A DNA stretch of 52,114 bases from Methanobrevibacter sp. (GTDB lineage Archaea > Methanobacteriota > Methanobacteria > Methanobacteriales > Methanobacteriaceae), in assembly GCF_017468685.1 (NCBI RefSeq), contig NZ_JAFUHT010000021.1:1-52114 (forward strand), written 5' to 3'. The notes beneath the pieces are model-generated. The model ran no database searches. It saw only the letters and a list, made by a program, of their open reading frames with translations, and was not told the origin of the DNA. This document shows positions 25,972-32,031 of this stretch, one piece after another. Positions within the stretch are counted from its first letter, which is position 1. The number at the start of each line of letters is the position of its first letter. The position numbers and the translations under genes are program-made.

Positions 25972-25981
25972 TTTTTTTAAT

Positions 25982-27259
25982 CTATTTTTTAGCTTCGATA
26001 ACTGTTTTTCCATTCATGTAAGGGACCAGCACTTCAGGAATTTTAACGCTACCATCAGCCTGCTGATAGTTTTCCAAAATACAGCACATTGTACGTTCGG
26101 TTGCAATTGCAGTACTGTTTAAGGTGTGCAATATCTGTGCATCCCCGGAACCTGCTCTTCCAACACGTGTCTTTGTTTTACGGGCCTGGTAATCCTTACA
26201 GTTGGTACATGACACCAGTTCACGGAATGCACCTGATCCTGGGAACCATGCCTCAAGGTCGTATTTGATAGCTGCATTGTCGTTTAAAGCAGAAGATACA
26301 ATAGCTATAACCTGGTATGGAAGACCTAATTTTTGATAAATCCTTTCAGTAACTTCCATCAGATGGTCATGCTGGTTTCTTGAATCTTCAGGTGTTGAGT
26401 AGATGAACTGTTCGATTTTTTCGAACTGATGAACCCTGAAAATTCCTAGAGTGTCTTTTCCGTGGGATCCTGCCTCTTTTCTAAAGCATGTTGAAAGTGC
26501 ACAGTATCTTAAAGGCAATTCATCAGGTGAGATGATTTCATCCCTGTGAAGTGCTGCTAGGGTCTGCTCAGCAGTTGCAATAAGGTACATGTCCTCATTT
26601 TCCACTTTATATAATGTTTCTTCAAACTCGCCCAGTTCTGAGGTTTCCGCTGCAACTTCCCCTTTTACAAAGAATGGTGTCTGCATTGGAATGTAGCCTT
26701 CAGCTTCAAGTTCTGAAAGTGCAAACTGAATTAAAGCCAAGTTCAAGTGCAGGATATCACGTTTTAGATAGTAAAAACGGGCTCCTGCAATGCTTGCTGC
26801 GGTTTCCAAATCAGCACCATCGATTTTGTTAATCAAATCAACATGGTTTAATAGTTCAAAGTCATATTCCGGGATTTCACCGTAGGTTCGCACCACTACA
26901 TTATCTTCTTCAGTGTCGGATATTGGAACATCTTCATCTATGATGTTTCCTACCTTGTATCTGTAGTCGTCTCTGAGTTCAAGGTATTCAGCGTTTTTAG
27001 CTGTCAATTCCTTGATTTCTGCTGCAACTTCTTTGGATCTTGCAATCACTTCTTCCAAATTACCTTCTTCTTTTGCTTTTTTGAATGATTTTGATAATTT
27101 ATTTTTCTCAGATCTAAGTGAATTGAGTTTTCTTTCACCTTCTCTCCATAAGGTGTCATATTCTATTACTTTTTCCACGTTTTCTGTGTCTCTAAATCTT
27201 TTCTTTTCAGAGTCTATTATTAATTCCGGATTTTCTCTGAATAATTTTATATCTAACAA
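25982..27259 (-). CDS. serS: Seryl-tRNA synthetase, canonical type
   Basis: Charges tRNA-Ser (and tRNA-Sec if present). 425 residues with the N-terminal long coiled-coil arm (EGERKLNSLRSEKNKLSKSF...) that grips the tRNA long arm, and class II motifs 2 (FRKEAGSHGKDTLGIFRVHQF) and 3 (TAIATERTMCCILENYQ). This is the common type, not the aberrant zinc-dependent SerRS known from several methanogens. Monocistronic. Confidence 0.96.
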   Translation of the reverse strand: MLDIKLFRENPELIIDSEKKRFRDTENVEKVIEYDTLWREGERKLNSLRSEKNKLSKSFKKAKEEGNLEEVIARSKEVAAEIKELTAKNAEYLELRDDYRYKVGNIIDEDVPISDTEEDNVVVRTYGEIPEYDFELLNHVDLINKIDGADLETAASIAGARFYYLKRDILHLNLALIQFALSELEAEGYIPMQTPFFVKGEVAAETSELGEFEETLYKVENEDMYLIATAEQTLAALHRDEIISPDELPLRYCALSTCFRKEAGSHGKDTLGIFRVHQFEKIEQFIYSTPEDSRNQHDHLMEVTERIYQKLGLPYQVIAIVSSALNDNAAIKYDLEAWFPGSGAFRELVSCTNCKDYQARKTKTRVGRAGSGDAQILHTLNSTAIATERTMCCILENYQQADGSVKIPEVLVPYMNGKTVIEAKK

Positions 27260-27359
27260 TATTTTGTCCCCTAAAATATTTTATTCAATATTAAATATGA
27301 TTTTAATGTATTTTAAAGTTAATCATTGAAATAAGCATATTTTAAAAAAAGTAGTGTTT

Positions 27360-27381
27360 TTGGGTTCACACCGCAACCCAA
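27360..27381 (-). terminator. Likely terminator of the first HxlR gene
   Basis: TTGGGTT/AACCCAA, 8-base loop, 16 bases after the stop; on the minus strand followed by AAACACTACTTTTTTT. Confidence 0.5.
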
Positions 27382-27397
27382 TTTTAAGTGAAAAATC

Positions 27398-27769
27398 CTA
27401 TAATAATTTTTCCTTGAAGGTTGTTTTCAAGTCGTTTCTGATTTTATCAGAGTAATTTTCACTGTCGACTGTTACCATGGCGATTTCATATAATACCTTG
27501 TTTAATGATTCGCCTTTTTCTGTCAATTTGTATTTCACGTTCTTTTTGTCTATTTTATCAACGATTTTGTGAATCAAGCCGTTTTTCTCCATATCTTTTA
27601 GACAGTTGCTTAAAACCTTGTTTGAAAGATCTGGTTTTCCTTCCTTGAATTCATGAAATCTGGTTTTGCCAAAGAACAGGTCTCGGATTATGTGGATAAC
27701 CCACTTTTTTCTTATTAAATTTACAACTAATTCGATAGGACATTTTTTTATATGTTTAGTCATGGTCAT
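27398..27769 (-). CDS. HxlR-family winged-helix regulator 1
   Basis: A 123-residue DNA-binding protein: KKCPIELVVNLIRKKWVIHIIRDLFFGKTRFHEFKEG...LSNKVLSNCLKDMEKNGLIHK is the complete HxlR winged helix. The N-terminal Cys10 in the CPIE motif is the thiol-sensor position of YodB/HypR/QorR relatives, which respond to quinones and electrophiles. Divergent from the first precursor peptide with 166 bases between; it is therefore a candidate regulator of it. About 60% similar to the second HxlR at 28420. Confidence 0.9.
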   Translation of the reverse strand: MTMTKHIKKCPIELVVNLIRKKWVIHIIRDLFFGKTRFHEFKEGKPDLSNKVLSNCLKDMEKNGLIHKIVDKIDKKNVKYKLTEKGESLNKVLYEIAMVTVDSENYSDKIRNDLKTTFKEKLL

Positions 27770-27802
27770 TGTAGTTTCCTCCTAAAAATCAGTCGGCTAT
27801 AT

Positions 27803-27925
27803 TACCTGCTTTTTTATAGTATATAAACCTTTCGGTTTTTCAGGTAGTGAGTGAATGGTTACGAAAAGCATTTATATACCATTTACATAAGTTTGTATTG
27901 AAAGTTGCAGCAATGTGGCTTTCAA
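27803..27925. promoter_or_regulatory. Divergent control region of HxlR1 and precursor 1
   Basis: Minus strand: TATA box GGTTTATATACTATA bracketed by TACCTG (27803-27808) and CAGGTA (27841-27846). Plus strand: TATA-like CATTTATATACC about 27869-27880, inside near-inverted GTGAATGG/CCATTTAC. Leader of precursor 1: hairpin TTGAAAG/CTTTCAA (27898-27925), immediately before AGGAG. Confidence 0.5.
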
Positions 27926-27944
27926 AATTTAGGAGATGGCAAAA

Positions 27945-28199
27945 ATGTTTAAATTAAACAGTTGGAATGAAAATGAAAAATTTTCCCCAAACAAAATTGC
28001 ACAAGATGTGATTAATACTCAGAGAGACAAAAGCATAAACACTAGCTGTTGTGTTGACACAACAAACCTAAACATGATCGAGACATCTTGTTCAAGCAGT
28101 ATAAAAACAAGTTGCTGTATTGATACAACCAAAATCCTACCAGGCCCATGTGGTAGCGATATCCAAACAAGCTGTTGTATCGATACAACTAAAGAGTAA
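27945..28199 (+). CDS. RiPP precursor peptide 1, CxxD core with SCC(I/V)DTT repeats
   Basis: An 84-residue peptide. The start at 27945 gives MFKLNSWNENEKFSPNKIAQD, 19 of 25 residues identical to the leader of the ACGX precursor at 31558; AGGAG lies 9 bases ahead. The core is Cys-rich and repeats in steps of 8: SCCVDTTN, SCSSSIKT-SCCIDTTK, then CGSDIQT-SCCIDTTK. Four of the five units carry C-x-x-D; one is CSSS. The leader identity and repeated Cys core mark it as a second substrate of the nearby radical SAM enzyme, not a protein with its own activity. Followed by a hairpin terminator. An alternative start at 27936 adds MAK. Confidence 0.8.
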   Translation: MFKLNSWNENEKFSPNKIAQDVINTQRDKSINTSCCVDTTNLNMIETSCSSSIKTSCCIDTTKILPGPCGSDIQTSCCIDTTKE

Positions 28200-28214
28200 G
28201 ATATTAATCTTACT

Positions 28215-28242
28215 CTTATATTATTAGTTTCACTAATATAAG
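28215..28242 (+). terminator. Terminator of precursor 1
   Basis: CTTATATTA/TAATATAAG arms with 10-base loop followed by TTTTT, 15 bases after the stop codon. Confidence 0.8.
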
Positions 28243-28326
28243 TTTTTGTAATTAATCAGCAAAAAAAATAGATTTAACCTCCAAAATAATTAATCCCCAT
28301 TAATTGTTTCATAGGATTTCCAAAAA

Positions 28327-28399
28327 GGGAATTTTTTGAGGCAACATTAGTTTGCCGCTACTACGAATCTAAACCGAATAGATGAACTCCCACTTTCCC
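28327..28399 (-). ncRNA. Candidate structured RNA element, two hairpins in an outer stem
   Basis: Outer arms GGGAA/TTCCC (28327-28331, 28395-28399) enclose GGCAA/TTGCC (28340-28356) and ATCTA/TAGAT (28367-28383). Higher GC than surroundings. On the minus strand the last arm is followed by TTTTT. It may be the 3' end of the HxlR2 message or an independent RNA; the stems are short and unproven. Confidence 0.3.
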
Positions 28400-28419
28400 A
28401 AAAAAAAATCAAAAAATTC

Positions 28420-28806
28420 CTAACCATCTTCTTTTAAAAGAGCATCATTAAAGACTATTTTTAATTCATCAACACGTTCTTCGGAATAGTATTTATCTGC
28501 AAGATCACTTGTCAAGGTAAACATTGCAAGCTCATACAACACTTTATTTAAAGCCTGACCTCTTTCAGTCAGTTTATATTCAATACTGTCTTCAAGCTCA
28601 TGCCTTTTTATAAGCTGGTTTTCCTCCATGTCCTTAAGGCAATGACTCAATACCTTATTTGACAATCCGGGTTTATCCTCCTTAAATTCATTGAAACGGG
28701 TTTTGCCAAAAAACATGTCCCTTAAAATTTGAATAACCCACTTTCTGTTAATCAATTGCATTGCCAGTTCAATCGGACATATACTTGCATCACTATCAGT
28801 TACCAT
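28420..28806 (-). CDS. HxlR-family winged-helix regulator 2
   Basis: A 128-residue protein with the same CPIELAMQLINRKWVIQILRDMFFGKTRFNEF...LSNKVLSHCLKDMEENQLIKR winged helix as HxlR1 and the same sensor-type Cys (Cys10). It lies between precursor 1 and the maturation operon. Its promoter has a near-palindromic AAGTAACCTGGAGGTAACTT (28851-28870) just upstream of the TATA-like ATTATTTATATTAAA. Likely regulates itself and possibly the flanking maturation genes. Confidence 0.9.
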   Translation of the reverse strand: MVTDSDASICPIELAMQLINRKWVIQILRDMFFGKTRFNEFKEDKPGLSNKVLSHCLKDMEENQLIKRHELEDSIEYKLTERGQALNKVLYELAMFTLTSDLADKYYSEERVDELKIVFNDALLKEDG

Positions 28807-28850
28807 TTAATCACTAATTAAAAATTTATGATTTAATATAAATAATTTTT

Positions 28851-28870
28851 AAGTAACCTGGAGGTAACTT
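28851..28870. promoter_or_regulatory. HxlR2 upstream near-palindrome with GTTAC half-sites
   Basis: AAGTAACC-TGGA-GGTAACTT; on the minus strand GTTAC appears twice, 11 bases apart. Located just before the TATA box of HxlR2 and between it and the terminator of the maturation operon. The same GTTAC unit occurs in a perfect palindrome at 32010-32031. Confidence 0.5.
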
Positions 28871-28892
28871 AATTGAAAAAAAGAAAAAATAA

Positions 28893-28913
28893 AGCTATAA
28901 TTTAATTATAGCT
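28893..28913 (-). terminator. Terminator of the radical SAM operon
   Basis: AGCTATAA/TTATAGCT with 5-base loop overlaps the stop of the flavin-ferredoxin gene, followed on the minus strand by TTATTTTTTCTTTTTTT. Confidence 0.8.
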
Positions 28914-29500
28914 GATGTTGGACAATTTTCAAAGCACCTGCCACAATGTAAGCAGTGCTCTTTCATGATTTCATAAGGAGTGCCCTCATTTATCGCATGC
29001 TGCGGGCAGGCTCCAAAGCATGTTGCACAACCCACACAGACATCAGTAATCTCAAATCCCTTAGGCGTAATCCTACCATTGCCCAAGGTGAATGATTTTC
29101 TGTAAATTGGATTTTGTGTAAGGTCAAAAAACTCCATTTCACCATCTTCAATGCAGAAAGGCTCCAGAATATATCTTGCAGCTCCAGGATAGACATTGTT
29201 CAGGAACTTGTTTTCATCAAACATCAAATCTATCCAGTATTTCTGGTCATCCAGCTTATGTGCCTTACCACTTATCCTGATGGTCTTGTTGTTGTTCAAA
29301 CACAAATAGCTGACCTGCGGATGGTTTAAAATCTCTTCATAGACATGTTTTCCACGGGCTGTCAAGAAATATATCCTGTCATCCTCAATATACATTATAT
29401 CAATGATTCTTGATTGAGGATTGCCATTTTTGTCAACTGTGGACAATGTCGCATCTATAACTTCTCTCAATTGCTTGAAACACTCTTCTTTTGTTATCAT
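28895..29500 (-). CDS. PPOX-type flavin protein fused to a 2x[4Fe-4S] ferredoxin
   Basis: A 201-residue fusion. Residues ~1-130 form a pyridoxamine-phosphate-oxidase-like FMN domain (ATLSTVDKNGNPQSRIIDIMYI, VSYLCLNNNKTIRISGKA). Residues ~150-200 carry two clusters, CVGCATCFGACP and CLHCGRCFENCP. It can pass single electrons from a flavin to [4Fe-4S] clusters, which suits reduction of a radical SAM enzyme. It overlaps the oxidoreductase gene by 4 bases and is the last gene of the maturation operon. Whether it acts on the peptide or supplies electrons is an inference. Confidence 0.88.
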   Translation of the reverse strand: MITKEECFKQLREVIDATLSTVDKNGNPQSRIIDIMYIEDDRIYFLTARGKHVYEEILNHPQVSYLCLNNNKTIRISGKAHKLDDQKYWIDLMFDENKFLNNVYPGAARYILEPFCIEDGEMEFFDLTQNPIYRKSFTLGNGRITPKGFEITDVCVGCATCFGACPQHAINEGTPYEIMKEHCLHCGRCFENCPTSAIIKL

Positions 29501-30483
29501 TTTTCTAACCTGAATATTATTTTTCCATAAGCTTTATTTGACTCCATCAGCTCATGAGCCTCACCTATATCCTCTAAATCAGTGAAGACCCTGCCAATCT
29601 TTGGATTGATGTCATTTTCCGCAACGAAAATATACAATTCATCAATCAGTTCCTGAGTAGGATAGTTTGAGAAAAATGAAGTCAAATACCTGTCATTAGG
29701 TATTGATTTGATAGGATCAAATTCCACAATATACTCTTCACCACCTAAAATTCCAGTATTACAGCATATTCCACCTTTTTTCAAGCATTTCATTGAATCT
29801 TCGAGGGTTTTTGGACCAACAAATTCCAGAACCTTATCTACACCCTCAGGACATATTTCCCGTACATTATCTTCAATATTTCCATCATCTATAATTACAT
29901 AATCTGCACGGTTTAATAAAAGATTTCCAACTTTATTTTCATTTCTTGTTGTGGCAATTATTGTCGCTCCTATTGCATCAGCCAACTGCATTGCTGACAA
30001 TCCTGCAGCAGATGTTGCACCACGAATTAAGATAGTGTCATCCTTTTTAAGTTTTAATGATTTGATTGAACCGAATGCAGTAAAATATGTTTCAGGAATT
30101 GAAATTATCTCCTCAATTAATAAATATCCGAAAACGCACTCAGGTATTTTGAAGACATTCTTTTGGGGAAGCAATGCATACTCAGCATAAGATCCATCAA
30201 ATGACCTTCCCATTCCACCCATCAGACCAACAACAATGTCACCCTTCTCAAAATGAGTGTTTGACGGGTCAATTATCTCACCTACACACTCTATACCCGG
30301 TATCACAGGCAAATTGATATAATCTTCATCCGCTTCATGGTCCCTAAGCACAATTTCAGAACGATTAATTCCAAATCCGAGCACTTTAACCAGTAGCCAG
30401 TCAGGCTTGACTTCAGGAATTGGAACTTCACTTACCTTTAATTCATTAGCTTTGCATGTTTTTTCAAGTACGACCGCTTTCAT
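29497..30483 (-). CDS. Zinc-free MDR oxidoreductase, quinone-reductase type
   Basis: A 328-residue medium-chain dehydrogenase/reductase. GHSL-type zinc Cys are absent; the NAD(P) fold shows TILIRGATSAAGLSAMQLADAIGATIIATTRN, typical of quinone oxidoreductase and enoyl reductases. Its ATG overlaps the radical SAM stop by 4 bases (ATGA), with AAGGTGAT as ribosome binding site, so the start is at 30483 and not 30501. The tight coupling says the two proteins are made together. A role in reducing the matured peptide, or in redox stress as with QorR-controlled quinone reductases, is possible. Confidence 0.88.
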   Translation of the reverse strand: MKAVVLEKTCKANELKVSEVPIPEVKPDWLLVKVLGFGINRSEIVLRDHEADEDYINLPVIPGIECVGEIIDPSNTHFEKGDIVVGLMGGMGRSFDGSYAEYALLPQKNVFKIPECVFGYLLIEEIISIPETYFTAFGSIKSLKLKKDDTILIRGATSAAGLSAMQLADAIGATIIATTRNENKVGNLLLNRADYVIIDDGNIEDNVREICPEGVDKVLEFVGPKTLEDSMKCLKKGGICCNTGILGGEEYIVEFDPIKSIPNDRYLTSFFSNYPTQELIDELYIFVAENDINPKIGRVFTDLEDIGEAHELMESNKAYGKIIFRLEK

Positions 30484-31508
30484 TCTATCACCTTCCAACA
30501 TTGAGGATCTGACGAATACATATTATTAGTGTATCCGTAGCTTACTGCAGGACATCCTCTGCAGAATCTTAAAAGTTCACATTTGCTGCATTTTTCAAAG
30601 TTCTCGAATTGCCTGTAAGTGTCCATTTCTTCACCTGTGAAAATTTCAAACAAATCATCTGTCAAGGCATTTCCAACTTTACTGTCCATTCTTCGGCATG
30701 CAAAGACATCTCCTGTCGGTAGTATTGTCATATGACTGTTTCCACAGTTGCAACCATCATATATTACATCACTTTTTAGGTTTTCAGGGATTTTAAATAG
30801 TCCCTTTTCATATAAAAATAATGTCCATAAGTGATCCTTTAAATTGAAATATGTATTGGATTGCTGGTATTCATTATATTTTTCCCATACTTTTTCCAAA
30901 AGTTGCTTATACTCTTCTGGTGTGACATGGGATGTGTCATCATCTCCTGTTGGACAGTATCTTGCAAAACTGAATAGTCCAACCTGTTTTTGTACAATAA
31001 CATCAATGAGTCTTGGAATTTCATCTATATTGACATTGGACACTGTTGTCATTATGCTTGCCCTTACACCGGCGTCCTGCAATGTCTTGATTTTTTCTAA
31101 GGTTATGTCAAATGAACCTGGTTTTCTAAAATAATCGTGAGTTTTCCTTAGTCCATCTAAGGATAATTGGTATTGTCTGCAGCTTAAATCTGCTAATCGT
31201 TTACATACATCATCTGTTAAGTGAAATGGATTTCCCATTATACTGTAGTCAATCTCTTTTTCATATAATATTTCAAGCAAATCCCAGAAATTAGGATGTA
31301 GAATCGGATCTCCTCCAGTTATGCTGAAATATGGTTTGCGGTTTGTTTTTCTACACATTTTTAAGGCGTTTTCAATTACTTTTTCCATGTCCCGGAAGTT
31401 CATTGTGTGTAGTTCTTTGTCATTATCTTCAGCAAAGATGTAGCAGTGTTTACATCTTTGGTCACAGTCATCTAAAATATGCCATTGAAATGCAAAATAA
31501 TCTGCCAT
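30480..31508 (-). CDS. Radical SAM/SPASM peptide maturase (ACGX-type system)
   Basis: A 342-residue radical SAM enzyme. Cys15, 19 and 22 form CxxxCxxC for the SAM cluster; FSITGGDPILHPNF is the GGxP SAM loop. The SPASM region holds Cys253, 255, 271 and CX2CX5CX2C (307-319) plus Cys337, enough for auxiliary clusters. SPASM enzymes of this size, placed 49 bases after a repetitive Cys-rich precursor, install thioether or C-C links in the peptide. The layout matches what I recall as the 'radical SAM/SPASM, ACGX system' family. AAGGAGG precedes the ATG. Followed by overlapping oxidoreductase and ferredoxin genes. Confidence 0.92.
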   Translation of the reverse strand: MADYFAFQWHILDDCDQRCKHCYIFAEDNDKELHTMNFRDMEKVIENALKMCRKTNRKPYFSITGGDPILHPNFWDLLEILYEKEIDYSIMGNPFHLTDDVCKRLADLSCRQYQLSLDGLRKTHDYFRKPGSFDITLEKIKTLQDAGVRASIMTTVSNVNIDEIPRLIDVIVQKQVGLFSFARYCPTGDDDTSHVTPEEYKQLLEKVWEKYNEYQQSNTYFNLKDHLWTLFLYEKGLFKIPENLKSDVIYDGCNCGNSHMTILPTGDVFACRRMDSKVGNALTDDLFEIFTGEEMDTYRQFENFEKCSKCELLRFCRGCPAVSYGYTNNMYSSDPQCWKVIE

Positions 31509-31537
31509 TTAAAAGCCTCCTTAAAAAAAAAGAATTT

Positions 31538-31565
31538 GATTTTAAGATTGGATAATCTTAAAATC
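31538..31565 (-). terminator. Attenuator between ACGX precursor and maturase
   Basis: A 12-bp perfect stem GATTTTAAGATT/AATCTTAAAATC with 4-base loop includes the precursor stop codon. On the minus strand it is followed by TTCTTTTTTTTT, then AAGGAGG and the maturase ATG. Partial termination here would give many precursor messages and few maturase messages. Confidence 0.85.
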
Positions 31566-31929
31566 TGTCTGATCCACAAGCTGTTGTGATGTCAGAGCCA
31601 CAAGCAGTATTAATATCTCCACCACTTGCAGTATTAATGTCACTACCACAAGCAGAAGCAACAACATCAGAGCCACAAGCAGTATTAATATCTCCACCAC
31701 ATGCAGTATTAATGTCACTACCACAAGCAGAAGCAACAACATCAGAGCCACAAGCAGTGTTAATATCTCCACCACATGCAGTATTAATGTCACTACCACA
31801 AGCAGAAGCTGTGACATCACTGCCACATGCAGTATTAATGTCACTGCCACAAGCAGTTGCAATTACGTTTTGTGCAATTTTAGATACAGAAAAACTTTCG
31901 TTTTCATTCCATGCGTTTAATTTAAACAT
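31558..31929 (-). CDS. RiPP precursor peptide 2, ACGX-repeat peptide
   Basis: A 123-residue peptide: 25-residue leader MFKLNAWNENESFSVSKIAQ-NVIAT, then 12 repeat units of 7-9 residues, ACG(S/G)D(I/V).T. Eleven units have C-x-x-D; unit 10 reads ASGGD because TGT became AGT. Residues 34-108 form three copies of a 25-residue block (ACGSDVxAS, ACGSDINT, A(C/S)GGDINT). No signal peptide. AAGGAG precedes the ATG by 8 bases. It is the first gene before the radical SAM operon. The matured product and its fate are unknown. Confidence 0.92.
   Translation of the reverse strand: MFKLNAWNENESFSVSKIAQNVIATACGSDINTACGSDVTASACGSDINTACGGDINTACGSDVVASACGSDINTACGGDINTACGSDVVASACGSDINTASGGDINTACGSDITTACGSDRF
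31606..31830 (-). repeat. Three 75-bp higher-order repeats in the ACGX gene
   Basis: Three near-identical blocks of 75 bases encode residues 34-108. They differ by few bases, among them the TGT to AGT change at 31624-31626. Such repeats expand and contract by unequal recombination or slippage. Confidence 0.85.
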
Positions 31930-31951
31930 AATATTTTCTCCTTAAAATTTT

Positions 31952-31974
31952 ATAAAAGTTATTTAAACTTTTAT
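31952..31974 (-). promoter_or_regulatory. Leader inverted repeat before the ACGX precursor
   Basis: ATAAAAGTT/AACTTTTAT, 9-bp perfect arms and 5-base spacer, 23 bases before the ATG. Either an RNA hairpin in the leader or an operator; a TATA-like TTTTTATTTAAG lies upstream near 32000. Confidence 0.5.
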
Positions 31975-32009
31975 TAAAGAGATTATGTTTAAACTTAAAT
32001 AAAAAGAGA

Positions 32010-32031
32010 ATAGTTACTTAAAAGTAACTAT
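32010..32031 (-). terminator. Terminator of the Spx/ArsC-like gene, or GTTAC operator
   Basis: A 10-bp perfect palindrome ATAGTTACTT-AA-AAGTAACTAT overlaps the stop codon, followed on the minus strand by TCTCTTTTTATTT. It also contains the GTTAC...GTAAC unit found at HxlR2 and lies just upstream of the precursor 2 promoter, so it may serve as a regulator site too. Confidence 0.6.

Larger units (their letters stand above)
25377..25981. other. 605-base AT-rich gap with decayed coding traces
   Basis: No full gene. It holds a 15-codon frame with a strong ribosome binding site (25424-25471) and, around 25833-25920, plus-strand protein-like stretches broken by stops (IEKSDETIPKKY, IIKIIEDVKNSKTLKKTHL). 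It ends in a hairpin plus T-run on the plus strand. Most likely the scar of a lost plus-strand gene. Confidence 0.45.

Noticed and set aside
27819-27840. AAACC/GGTTT hairpin with T-run as a terminator
   Set aside because: It lies in a promoter region with no gene before it; more likely part of the HxlR1 TATA surroundings.
31586-31860. Possible CRISPR array because of regular repeats
   Set aside because: Units are 24-27 bases, have no unique spacers and are in frame with the ACGxD code.
31542-31862. Val/Leu-rich minus-strand frame beside the ACGX peptide
   Set aside because: A +1 shadow of the same repeats; it lacks a start signal and any membrane logic.
31586-31945. A 119-residue open frame on the plus strand over the ACGX gene, rich in Ser, Pro and Ala
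   Set aside because: It is the antisense shadow of the 75-bp repeats; it has no ribosome binding site and its repeats mirror the real gene.
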